Assembly (NCBI GenBank): GCA_048013815.1
Contig: CM106585.1
Span: 8,308,001-8,372,000 of the forward strand
Direction of reading: 5' to 3'
Source of the DNA: Setoptus koraiensis
Lineage: Eukaryota > Arthropoda
Length of the DNA stretch: 64,000 nucleotides
The notes beneath the pieces were generated by a model that was not told where the DNA came from, searched no databases, and saw only the letters and a list, made by a program, of their open reading frames with translations. Numbering within the stretch: the stretch's first letter is position 1; the number at the start of each line of letters is the position of its first letter. Below, in pieces: positions 1 through 9,064 of this stretch. The position numbers and the translations under genes were made by a program.

Positions 1-628
1 GCAAATTCCTCGCTGTCTCTACAAATTGGGCACTGGTTTTAGACATTTGCATCACCACTAGAGGTACAATTAAGCCCAAAATAATGATGGAAGCACAAGA
101 AAATGAATGCGAATTAGCATGCAAGAGTAAATGAAAAGTGGAGCGCTCTTGGCAAGCCATAATTTGAAAGACGCCACCTGGTGGCGAGACCAGGAAAGTA
201 GGACAGGTGACGCATTCCATGGCGCTGCCCGAACTTTTGTGTCCATGACACGCCCATTACGAGAAAAAACAACAACAACAACAATAATAATAACAAAAAT
301 TCTCAAAATCACACCCATTTCTACTTGAGGTCCTCACTACATCAATCAAATATTTTATTTGGCATCATATTTTAAAACAAAATATTTGCATATCCCGAAT
401 CTCTTACGTTCTGTAGACAGACGAGAATGGTGAGGAAACGCTCCCCAAATTATGCCTTCTTTTGATCACATCACCACAGAACATTGTGCGGATCTAGAAA
501 AATATCCAACAAAACATTTTATTAATTTATTATCCCATGGTGATCAGATGCATCAGACTTATATGAAACTCAGATTGACAGCATACAAATCAAACATGGA
601 CGGTATGCACAAACAACAGCAACAAAAA
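1..628. other. Non-coding left edge and TMEM9 5' region
   Basis: No gene is recognisable at the left edge. A short CAA/ATA-type run lies near 267-300. The strong 15-base palindrome CGCCACCTGGTGGCG lies at 172-186. From about 452 a frame is open into the TMEM9 initiator, but it carries no recognisable protein and is read here as 5' untranslated leader. Confidence 0.5.
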
Positions 629-1280
629 ATGAAGGTAAGATGACGAATTGGACCCAAAACCAAACTTGCCTCGCTCGCCGACGACATCCATCGCTAACCC
701 ACCAATGTTTCGCTTCTCATATTTTACAACTAATACATCCGTTTAGGTCACAAATAACCTAACGGTTTTACTCACAAGCTCTACAGTGCTTCTTCTGGTG
801 TGTGCCACTCTACCCCGAGCTGCTGGATTATCGCCATCAAATTTCTCCTCTTCACCTCAGTTGCCATCAAACACAATTTACAGAGACGACCAACACGATG
901 ATGTTCGCTGTAAATGTGTCTGTCCCTCTCCGCAAGTGGTATTCAGGGATTCCAGTCCAACTCAAAGGAGATTGTATGTTGGAAACTCTTCGCCAGAACA
1001 ATGTAATTGTTACAACGTAGTCCAGCCTCATATAGATCCCAAGATGTTGTTACAGATCAAAGATTTTTGCGCTAGATGCGAATGCAAATACCAGAGTCGT
1101 AATACGGCCACCATTAGATGGTCGGTATTGTTCGTCGTATTTGTACTGTCAATTCTGTGTCTTTATATGCTAGCCTACAGTCTCTGGGAGAATTACAGAC
1201 TTCACGGAGCAAGAGGCTTTCCCATTCCTTCCTTTTTGAAGGGCTCTAGATTAGATAATGAGCCGTTATCACTTAATTAG
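629..1280 (+). CDS. TMEM9: TMEM9 family, lysosomal V-ATPase assembly regulator
   Basis: This is a single-pass type I membrane protein of late endosomes and lysosomes; in vertebrates TMEM9 promotes assembly and activity of the vacuolar proton pump. Two exons are inferred: 629-634 (ATG AAG) and 747-1280, with a 112-base intron starting GTAAGA and ending TTTAG. The join restores a start resembling human TMEM9 (Met-Lys then a hydrophobic signal peptide) and gives about 179 residues, close to the family length. The family hallmark is visible: a DVRCKCVCP cysteine cluster near residues 54-62, a CNC near 88-90, the CARCECKYQSRNTATIRW block near 110-127, and one membrane segment at about 126-147. The frame is open upstream to an ATG at 452, so a longer amino end is possible but would bury the signal peptide. 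It converges on PIP4P. Confidence 0.85.
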
Positions 1281-2030
1281 TTAATTATTATTATTATACT
1301 ATTCACGCACGTTTAGTTATGACTTATGAGAAACAAACTATATACGCACCAAACACAACTATCGCCATAATAGATGAATAGTGCATGGTTTGATATTTTT
1401 GATTCGATTTTATTCAAAAAAGGTCACACAATAATTCTAAATCTAAACCTCTAGTCACATTTGCATCACCAATGCGTCCACCATTAATCCTTACCAGATA
1501 CCGGGATCTCAGTAGTTCAGAATTTCTACCGTTGCATCGACTTGATTGCATCGAGTTTACATCACCCTCTGCCTAGCTAGTAGATTATCCAATTTTAGAA
1601 ACATTATTCAAACTTCCCTCAAACTAGTTTTAGTAGCAGAGAGAATCGCTGGCCTGACATGTGAGCTGTCAGCCATATCAGATTTCAGGTTTCAGTTACA
1701 GATTGCACGACCGATTAATCACCGAGTATAGGAGGGGAAAAAAGGCCTGCTCTCGCCCATCTCGCTCGCACTCACTAAAAATCCGACTAGATCTTTTGTT
1801 TAGTCAACTATTCAGCTTTAGAAGGTCTACCTATATAAGTTCCCATGGAATCTCTTTTATTGAAGCACTGAGAGGGGAGTGCATAAATCATTGATGCGAT
1901 AATTGATTTACAATAATACTCAGTAATGTGAATATAACACCAATCTATTTAGAATCTATGTATCTTGTAGGTGTGATTAAACTCATTTGTGGAAACACAT
2001 CGCGTCTAGATGCCAAGCATGCAATCCTAT
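1281..2030. other. Convergent intergenic region TMEM9/PIP4P
   Basis: This 750-base spacer lies between two converging genes and should hold both 3' untranslated regions. A minus-strand AATAAA lies at 1856-1861. The short open frames seen here resemble no known protein. Confidence 0.5.
1856..1861 (-). terminator. Candidate poly(A) signal of PIP4P
   Basis: TTTATT on the plus strand reads AATAAA on the minus strand, about 170 bases past the PIP4P stop. Cleavage is not shown. Confidence 0.4.
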
Positions 2031-3020
2031 CTACGGGTGCATCTCGATTAAGCTTGTCTTCATAGTTAGAAAATATATGGAACGCATAATAAAGAATATA
2101 CCAATTAGATAAAACAATGTATATAAGGCTATCCAGCCTGGTTGTCCTTCAGAGACCCGTGGATTTGTGACAACAGTAACCGTAATGGCTATAGCTAAGG
2201 ATAAGAAGGCCACGAATAAGAACAATAGTCCACGTGCACGGGAGAACTCTCTACCGACGGATGATTTTTTCTCGCAATGCGGGCATCGGGCTAGTTGATT
2301 GGTCAGAGAATTAAATAGAAATGTTTCCTGACAATGGCCACAATTCACTCTACACATTCCAGGTATTGGTGTTACATCAGCAGGATTCCATTGGTTTGTC
2401 TGTGTATTCGGATGCATAAAACCGCGATCAAGAACAATAATTTTTCGACAATTTGGTCGCGGACAAGATATTCTTTGTGCAGTGTCTTTGCAAATCAACA
2501 ATCCATTACAAGGGCATCTAATATATTTTTGGCCTTTTGGTGCATCTCTGATGGGGGTGGCCTCTTTACAGGTGTCACATTTAACCACATGCTGTTCTTG
2601 TTTTGTCTTGATGTCTATCATTGCATCACAAACCTTACATGATATAACTGGCGGGGGCTCAGTGGTGCCCCCGCCACTTAAAGAAATTAGACACTCGCTA
2701 TGAGGTGTTTCGGGTGTTCCAGTCACTATCTTTCTCTGGTCAAATTCATTAATAGATCTTGACCTGTCGCTGACATTGCCATCATTTTGGGCTTGCTTGT
2801 TCGGCATTGTTTGTTTGTGTCGCGGGTCTTTATTGTTATTATTATTATAAGATGCTGTTGCTAGAGATGAACCAGGCTCGATTGTAGCATCAATAGACGC
2901 ATTCAGACTGTCAGTAACTCTAATATTCCCTGCTTGCTGGTGGCCCGATCCATGGGCAAACAAATCAGGCTCATCTCTGCCATTGTTACTGAGTAATGGT
3001 GATCGCTCGCTATCCGCCAT
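2031..3020 (-). CDS. PIP4P: PIP4P (TMEM55) PtdIns(4,5)P2 4-phosphatase family protein
   Basis: This is an intronless gene for 329 residues. Vertebrate TMEM55A/B were described as PtdIns(4,5)P2 4-phosphatases of late endosomes and lysosomes; TMEM55B also acts as a lysosomal scaffold linked to V-ATPase and dynein adaptors. The first ~120 residues are a disordered, Ser/Asn-rich cytosolic arm starting with a SERSPLL acidic-dileucine-like signal. A cysteine-rich domain follows: CxxC pairs at 128/131 and 148/151, CPC at 169-171, the CX5R motif CKDTAQR at 177-183, then CPRPNC, CGHC (227-230) and CPHC (246-249). Two membrane segments lie at about 264-285 and 297-317. All family landmarks are present, so the gene looks intact. 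It is divergent from the V-ATPase C subunit, about 950 bases away. Confidence 0.93.
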   Translation of the reverse strand: MADSERSPLLSNNGRDEPDLFAHGSGHQQAGNIRVTDSLNASIDATIEPGSSLATASYNNNNNKDPRHKQTMPNKQAQNDGNVSDRSRSINEFDQRKIVTGTPETPHSECLISLSGGGTTEPPPVISCKVCDAMIDIKTKQEQHVVKCDTCKEATPIRDAPKGQKYIRCPCNGLLICKDTAQRISCPRPNCRKIIVLDRGFMHPNTQTNQWNPADVTPIPGMCRVNCGHCQETFLFNSLTNQLARCPHCEKKSSVGREFSRARGLLFLFVAFLSLAIAITVTVVTNPRVSEGQPGWIALYTLFYLIGIFFIMRSIYFLTMKTSLIEMHP

Positions 3021-3972
3021 GATTTTTCTATCTTTATGTCTGCCTATTTGTCTGTCTATTTCTCTCTCTTGATTGATCGATTGATTGATTAATGTCTGTG
3101 ATAAGTAGTAGCAAAGTGGTTTTGAGTCCTTCTCGGCAGCTCAGATGCTACCGATCAGTGAGAAAAATGTGATCGGGTTTTTTTTCCCAATTTCTTGAAT
3201 GATGATGTTAATTGGTGACCTATACAATCGATTTCTATGTAGATACAACATTCAAGCGTTCGTTAATATAATAGGCGATGCTGATATTTTGTCAAGCTAA
3301 TTGTTAGTCAGCGGGTCTAAAATGATGGTGAGTTGACAGCTCAAGTCGAATAGTGTTGTTTTGTAAATACACAGCCTGGTGATTTCTTTGACTGATACAC
3401 CAACTATTGTGCGTATTCTGAAATCTAGATTCCGATGCGAATGAAAGCAAACAACTCACCGACAATGATGTTCTGTTGAGAATCTATTTGATGTAATCAC
3501 AATCGACGCTGGCGCCGCCTTCAGTACAATACGAACATGCACTTATAATGTGTGTGGTCAATGTCGCGCTCAAATTGTGCTTATTAGTGCACAATTGTCC
3601 TGTTGAAAATTCAGGATAAAACGAACTGATTTAGGAAAACTAAATCGACCGTGTCACATGATGGTAAAACATGTAGGTTGTTCCAATGGTACACATTACA
3701 TGTATTATTTATTTTGCTTCATCCCGAGACCGTTCTTGTACGCGAATTGCGGTCTAGAGAGAATATTATTATCACTAAATATTTCTATCACTGTTATTAT
3801 TACTATTACCGTTGTTGTTGTTGTTATTATTGTTATAGTTATAAATAACAGACTAACCAATCAGTCTAATATTCAATCAGACACACATAATATAATTGGT
3901 AACCTACAGTTGGCCCATTGAAGCAATTAGTTGATTTTCGTTAGACCGTACATATTGTCGTAATCAATCAGC
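3021..3972. promoter_or_regulatory. Divergent promoter region PIP4P / ATP6V1C
   Basis: This 952-base spacer separates two genes transcribed away from each other, so it should hold both promoters. It includes GTCACATGA at 3653-3661, which matches the M-box/CLEAR-like site of MITF/TFEB factors, and a TTG/TTA microsatellite near 3800-3840. No TATA box could be assigned with confidence. Confidence 0.5.
3653..3661 (+). promoter_or_regulatory. MITF/TFEB-type E-box (M-box) GTCACATGA
   Basis: TCACATGA is the core bound by MITF/TFE factors, which control V-ATPase and lysosomal genes in animals. It lies about 310 bases before the ATP6V1C start, on the PIP4P side of the shared promoter. A match this short can occur by chance; the support is the identity of the flanking genes. 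Confidence 0.35.
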
Positions 3973-5282
3973 ATGACTAGCGAATATTGGCTCATATCAG
4001 CTCCAGGCGACAAAACATGTCAGCAAACGTGGGAAACATTGAATAACAACACCAAAAAATATCCAGATCTTTGTAAGAACTATAAGTTTTCGATACCCGA
4101 CTTAAAAGTGGGCACACTAGACACACTTGTAGGCCTGAGCGATGATCTTACCAAATTGGACCAATTCGTTGAGCTAGTTAGCCATAAATTGGCCTCATCT
4201 ATAGCAGATACACTGGAAAGCAGAAAGGATGCACCATTAAATGAACATTTGCTCGCAATGAACATGCCCTTAGTAGATTATATAACGAAATTTCAATGGG
4301 ACTTGGCAAAATATCCAATCAAGCAATCTTTGAAATCACTCCATGATATAATAAGTAAACAAGTTGGTCAGATTGATGCCGATTTGAAAGTCAAATCAAC
4401 GGCATATAATTCATTGAGGGGCAATCTTCAATCATTAGAACGCAAGCAAACAGGCAGCTTACTGGTAAGTATCGCCTTTGAAACTCGTCTCGCATTTTTC
4501 TCAGCTTACTATCCACCTATACACTCGATACATTTTATATATTTACTTGACTTGTTAATTAATACATTTATTGCATCTTGAATTGACCTCAATTCATTCA
4601 ACACTAAATTCACTTTATCCAGGCCCGTAATCTAGCTGATCTCGTTAAACGAGAACATTTCGTTCTAGACAGTGAATATCTTGCAACCTTGTTAGTTGTT
4701 GTACCTAAAGCTTACTACAAAGATTGGAACTTAAATTTTGAAAAACTAACCGACATGATCGTGCCAAGGTCCTCAATACTAGTCTATGAAGATGAAGATC
4801 ATGGCCTGTTCACTATAACATTATTTCACAAAGTTATTGATGAATTTAAGGCGAAAGCTCGCGAAAAGAAGTTCGTTGTAAGAGATTTTAGATACAATGA
4901 GACAGATATCGCTGCGGGCAAAAATGAGTTGGCCAAATTGGAAGGCGACAAGAAGAAACATTTCCAAGTATTACTGAGATGGCTCAAGGTGAACTTTAGC
5001 GAATGTTTCGTTGCTTGGATTCATGTTAAAACCCTAAGATTATTTGTCGAATCTATTTTAAGATACGGCCTGCCAGTCAATTTTTTGGCCGTTCTTATAC
5101 AACCTGGCAGAAAACAAGCAAGAAAATTACGCGAAGTATTGAATCAACTATATTCTCATTTGGATACCTCAATATCACAGGGTCCTGTAGACGATATACC
5201 GGGGTTCAATATTGGCCAGCTAGAATATTATCCCTATGTTTATTTTAAGATTAATATAGATATGCTCTCTGGTACCCAATGA
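3973..5282 (+). CDS. ATP6V1C: V-type proton ATPase subunit C
   Basis: Subunit C of the V1 sector bridges the peripheral stalks and is released when V1 and V0 reversibly separate. There are two exons, 3973-4464 and 4623-5282, with a 158-base phase-0 intron (GTAAGT ... TCCAG). The product is 383 residues, the normal family length. It starts [15 protein letters not shown], matching the family start, and ends with the conserved region [33 protein letters not shown]. The two halves join without loss at ...[12 protein letters not shown], with [10 protein letters not shown] following as in other animals. Nothing looks broken. Two other proton-pump-linked genes lie on its left. Confidence 0.96.
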
Positions 5283-5593
5283 AGGAGACATAGGACCGAT
5301 CTGCATTGTTTTTTTTTCTTCTTGTTTTTCCTACCCAATTTATATCACACGATCAACACATTTCATATTATTTTCTAGGTATTGATCCACTAAAGTTCAG
5401 CATCCGCTCCGTCATTCGGCGTACTAAGTACAGAAATATAAATATAACAAAATGGATAGAAGGAGAGAAAACTGAGCAAGTGGTGTTATTCGCTTCATCA
5501 GATTTATTAATTTTATCAGAACATACTCTATTAGTCAAGGTTATAATCAAGAAGTAGATAGACAAAGCAACTACTAAAGAACAATAATTTGTC

Positions 5594-5599
5594 AATAAA
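5594..5599 (+). terminator. Candidate poly(A) signal of ATP6V1C
   Basis: A canonical AATAAA lies about 310 bases past the stop codon. A second copy at 5629-5634 could serve as well. Confidence 0.5.
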
Positions 5600-5692
5600 G
5601 AGAGAGCAATATAAGCGTGCTTCATTCCAATAAATGTGCCGCAATATCGCTCTGGTTCCAATTTACAGAATCAATTCATGCTGAGAGCTCTT

Positions 5693-5698
5693 TTTATT
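5693..5698 (-). terminator. Candidate poly(A) signal of CDC6
   Basis: AATAAA on the minus strand lies about 80 bases past the CDC6 stop, a usual distance. Confidence 0.55.
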
Positions 5699-5778
5699 GA
5701 GAATAACTTCATTGTTTATGTAGCTTGTCAATCAATTAATATAAATACATCATGAGGGTTGTTAGAATTACAATCAAA

Positions 5779-6975
5779 TTAGTTGATAGAGTTCAGTCGG
5801 GCGTTTGGCGTGAAAGTCTGAGTATTTAAGACATGGATATTTTTCATTGCATCTAGTATAAGTTCTCTACGGCTGATTCTTGCGTTGATCTCAGATTCGC
5901 ACGCGTACAAAGCTATTTTGTCGGAATTTTTTGATTTCTTTAAACGAATAAGTCCTTGACTTTCCAAAGTCTCCAACACAAATCGGAAGTTCCCCTTATT
6001 TTCGGTCATGTCAAAACGTCGCCCCAACTTGAGGAAAAAACTGTAGCATTTAATAAAATCGATGGATGCTAGTTTACTAGATGTGATTAAATGAGTAATA
6101 GAAAATAAGGCCAACTGATGAATGAGTGGGAAAACGTCGTCCTCATAGTTGGTGTTTTTTTGCTTCTTCTTTATCGAGGTGGCTGTTGAAACTAGTGTAG
6201 CACGAGCCTTTGCTTTAGGTGTTTGCTCTAGGGTAGCTAATGATGGTGCGGATCTAATAGCATCGTCAAGAATAGTTTTGCATGCATTAAGAGCACCTCT
6301 TATATCGCCATTTTCTCTGGCAAATTTCTTACAAATCATGTCAAGCGCTTTGGGGTCCATTTCTGCGTCTTGATAGTTCTCATCGTTCTCCAGGTACCAA
6401 GTTAATATCATCTTGATGTCTCCAATAGTGTATGGCCTAAAGATAATTTTTTCCATGGCACTTGTATCGGTGCCAAGAAGAGAGTTCAACGTCTCCATGC
6501 GGCTAGTGAGACTAAATGTGTTTGAGATACCAACTAATACTAGCTTACTGAGGGGTAATGATGGCCAGGAGAAGATTGTTCTAATTAAATTGAGATTCCT
6601 GGATTTGGGCAATTTGTCTATTTCATCCAAAATAAACAGACAGGTTTCACTGGTTCTACTTGAGATCTTTTTAGTTAGTTTACTGATCATTTCGGCCTCG
6701 GTGGTCTTTGCCGACACTTGTTTCGCTAGTCCAACTTCTTGGCAAATTTTAGCTAGTATTGATTTGGCCGTTTGCATCCTCATACAATTTATGTCAACTT
6801 TGGTGATATGTTTGTATTTTTTTGTTGTTTCTAATGTATTTAAAACATGTTGTACACACATTGTCTTGCCTGTTCCAGGTGGCCCGTAGAGATAGAGTAA
6901 GCCGGAGCTTTTTTGGTCCATTTTGGTGGTGACGAATTTTTCAATTCGTTCAATTTGTTTACTTCTAGCTATCAT
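5779..6975 (-). CDS. CDC6: CDC6 replication licensing AAA+ ATPase
   Basis: CDC6 works with ORC and CDT1 to load the MCM helicase at origins in G1. From the ATG at 6975 the product is 398 residues. The AAA+ module is complete: Walker A GPPGTGKT (31-38), Walker B LFILDEID (DEID near 117-120), sensor 1 GISN (Asn near 152) and sensor 2 GDIRGAL (Arg near 226). The blocks KVDINCMRMQTAKSI, TIFSWPSLPLSKLVLVGISNT and the C-terminal winged-helix region match CDC6 better than ORC1. Human CDC6 is about 560 residues; the regulatory amino arm with CDK sites and cyclin motif is missing here. The frame is open upstream to an acceptor-like site (AG at 6999-7000, exon from 6999), preceded by an in-frame stop, so an upstream exon may encode a longer amino end. 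Confidence 0.92.
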   Translation of the reverse strand: MIARSKQIERIEKFVTTKMDQKSSGLLYLYGPPGTGKTMCVQHVLNTLETTKKYKHITKVDINCMRMQTAKSILAKICQEVGLAKQVSAKTTEAEMISKLTKKISSRTSETCLFILDEIDKLPKSRNLNLIRTIFSWPSLPLSKLVLVGISNTFSLTSRMETLNSLLGTDTSAMEKIIFRPYTIGDIKMILTWYLENDENYQDAEMDPKALDMICKKFARENGDIRGALNACKTILDDAIRSAPSLATLEQTPKAKARATLVSTATSIKKKQKNTNYEDDVFPLIHQLALFSITHLITSSKLASIDFIKCYSFFLKLGRRFDMTENKGNFRFVLETLESQGLIRLKKSKNSDKIALYACESEINARISRRELILDAMKNIHVLNTQTFTPNARLNSIN

Positions 6976-7002
6976 CACAGTGCCTTGCTTAGATATTGTC
7001 TA

Positions 7003-8266
7003 TTTAAAAAATAACAGTATAAGTTGTAGAATATTGGTATATACTGGGGATTAATAATAATGAAAGCTCATAATAGTCATTACGCGTCCAGAGAAACAAT
7101 CAAAATGATAATGTCAAACGGAGACACAATCCGTACAACTGGTAAAAGTGGTAAAAAACTAACTCATCCGAACAACAACAACAGCGACAACAACAAAGCA
7201 TTTAAAGGGCGCGTATTTGACGAAAAGCAGTACAGTGTGCGTTTTTGCCAATGGCTTTTTTCCCATTTCTTTTAGAAGCCGCCAGGGCGGCGCACTCAGA
7301 TTTTCATATGCAGTGTGAGTGAGCGTCAGTCGCAGTGTGTGCCGCAGTATAGCTGTTTCGCGAGTAAACTGCCAGTGATGAACTGCCGTCAAAGTAGTGA
7401 GTGCAGTGATCGCAGCGCCCCTAGTTGTTTGCTAGCTATCTGTTGAGTAACGTCAACCAATTGAAACATTTATCGATACACTCTACCCTCGGGTGTGCAT
7501 CCCTGTCCGCTCGCTGCGCCCTTGGCGGGCAAAGAAGTAAATAGGAGAAAAGCCATTGGCAAAAACGCACACTGTACACAGCGACTATTAAAGTTCTTTT
7601 AAAAAGCCTGTTGCGTTGGTACCATAGAGTGCACCCATGGTGCACGGGCTATAGCTCGCACCATTGGCATTGTGTCGGACACAAATCCACACAAATCACT
7701 GGCGCCGTTTTAGCGCCAAATCTTTTCTACGACCAGTGCAGTATTTAGAAAGTTTTGTGCGCCACATTCAAACGGGTAATTTTTGAATGGAGATTCGGGC
7801 GACATTGAGCAATGGTGTGCGTTTGAGCATTTCATCGACTTTGCAACAGATGATCTAATCGATGAAGGTGCGCCTCATGAAACGGGAGAGGAAAGAAACG
7901 TGCTTCACCGATCAACATGTTAGTTACGACAATTATAGGACATATCTATATAAGCTCTAACTACATAACTGTTATCACCACTATTGTATATGAAATTATA
8001 TTATCAGGTACAAACAGAATGTCAACCACATCACTAGTGACAGGATGAAACTAGTGGACGGCACGTGTTATATGGAGCCAGAAAAAGTCAATCAAAAGCC
8101 TTATTTGCACAAATTTTGAGAGTGTGCGAACGTCGGAAAAGTCTCATTTCAGCTAGCCCAATTATTATTATTCAATTACCAATATCAGTTTAACCTATAC
8201 TACTACACTGTCAGTTATTTTGTTATTGCCACGGTACATGATTCCTTCCTCTTTTAACTATACAAA
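7003..8266. other. Intergenic region with MITE and orphan small frames
   Basis: This stretch between divergent CDC6 and Nup50 holds a Tc1-type MITE (7233-7574). A small open frame from the ATG at 7060 runs into the MITE. Two Met-less open segments at 7780-7920 and 8006-8116 have protein-like composition but no recognised family. An E-box GCACGTGT lies near 8062. Confidence 0.45.
7233..7574. mobile_element. Tc1/mariner-type MITE, 342 bp
   Basis: The ends are inverted copies of each other: the left end begins CAGTGTGCGTTTTTGCC and the right end (7545-7574) is its reverse complement. Perfect pairing covers about 27 bases and imperfect similarity extends further in (CCATTT, then GCC.CCA.GG). The element is flanked by TA on both sides (7231-7232 and 7575-7576), the target duplication of Tc1/mariner elements. 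It has no transposase gene, so it is non-autonomous. The near-identical ends suggest a fairly recent insertion. Merlin or other TIR families are less likely because of the TA flanks. Confidence 0.8.
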
Positions 8267-9064
8267 ATGTCCACTAGGAACCTGGCTTACTATGAACAAT
8301 TAAGGAGAGTAAACGAGCTATTTATTGAGTGTCTTCAGAAGTCACAGAGCGAATCCCCCTATTATGACTTCTCACCCTGTTGCAAAGACTATCTACAGCA
8401 TATTGAGAACCTAGAAAAACAATTTCCTGAAGGAGAAAGTTCTACAGACTCAAGACAGCATCAACAACAAAATCAACAACAGAATCAGCAGCTGAATCAA
8501 CAGCAGAATCAACAGCAAAATCAACAGCAAAATCAACAGCAGAACCAGCAACAGAATCAGCAACAGAATCAACAATACAATCAACTACAATTAATAAATC
8601 AACAACAAAATGAACATCGAGAGCAACTACAACTATCTAAACCAACCAATGTACAATCTGATCATGTGGGCGAGGATGACGGAGATGCTGAAACCTTCCC
8701 CATCGAACCTCCTGCCGAGAGGTACGAGGAGCCTAATTCACACTACTCAGTTAAATGTAGGCTCTTTTGTATCAAAGATAAAAACTATCAAACTCTCGGT
8801 GTAGGAATGGTGTTTCTAAAATCTGACGCGCCAGGACAGTACCAATTAATTGTGCGAGCAGAGCCAGACCTTAGGCGGATACTCCTCAACAAAAGAATAA
8901 GTAACTCAACTATCATAAACAAACAAGCAAAGTGCATACGAATTCCATTTTTAGATAATCCTGCCAAGGAAGAGGTCACTACTTATGCCATTAAAGTCAG
9001 GACCCTAAGTGAGGCTGATACTCTGCATCAACATTTAGAAAAAATGAGAGAACAATCTATTTAA
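8267..9064 (+). CDS. Nup50: Nup50-like nucleoporin with Ran-binding domain
   Basis: Nup50 sits at the nuclear basket and helps disassemble import complexes by binding importin alpha and RanGTP. This product has 265 residues; human Nup50 has about 468. Residues 8-52 (YYEQLRRVNELF ... FSPCCKDYLQHIENLEKQ) align with the conserved segment of Nup50 that precedes the FG region. Residues 158-262 form a RanBP1-type domain with YSVKCRLFCIKD, LGVGMVFLK, QLIVRAEPDLRRILLN and a final DTLHQHLEKMRE. Between them lie a Gln/Asn linker of NQQQ repeats (about 64-115) and an acidic stretch. No FG repeats and no basic importin-alpha-binding amino end are seen. The start follows ACAAA and fits a good initiation context. 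An undetected upstream exon is possible. Confidence 0.85.
   Translation: MSTRNLAYYEQLRRVNELFIECLQKSQSESPYYDFSPCCKDYLQHIENLEKQFPEGESSTDSRQHQQQNQQQNQQLNQQQNQQQNQQQNQQQNQQQNQQQNQQYNQLQLINQQQNEHREQLQLSKPTNVQSDHVGEDDGDAETFPIEPPAERYEEPNSHYSVKCRLFCIKDKNYQTLGVGMVFLKSDAPGQYQLIVRAEPDLRRILLNKRISNSTIINKQAKCIRIPFLDNPAKEEVTTYAIKVRTLSEADTLHQHLEKMREQSI
8455..8605 (+). repeat. Coding CAA/CAG-AAT minisatellite (NQQQ) in Nup50
   Basis: Twelve-base units encode about ten copies of Asn-Gln-Gln-Gln. Third positions mix CAA and CAG, so the tract is not a pure young microsatellite. Confidence 0.85.

Larger units (their letters stand above)
5283..5778. other. Convergent 3' region ATP6V1C / CDC6
   Basis: Both 3' untranslated regions fall here. 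There are two plus-strand AATAAA hexamers (5594-5599 and 5629-5634) and one minus-strand AATAAA (5693-5698). An open frame from 5306 follows a TTTTCTAG acceptor-like run but has no family resemblance and is read as untranslated. Confidence 0.55.

Noticed and set aside
5306-5557. Extra third exon of ATP6V1C after TTTTCTAG
   Set aside because: The protein already ends at the family's normal C-terminus at 5282, and the extra frame has no V-ATPase similarity.
7159-7645. Two minus-strand frames and one plus-strand frame sharing the string YSVRFCQWLFS
   Set aside because: The shared string is the translation of the MITE inverted ends, so it is not a protein repeat.
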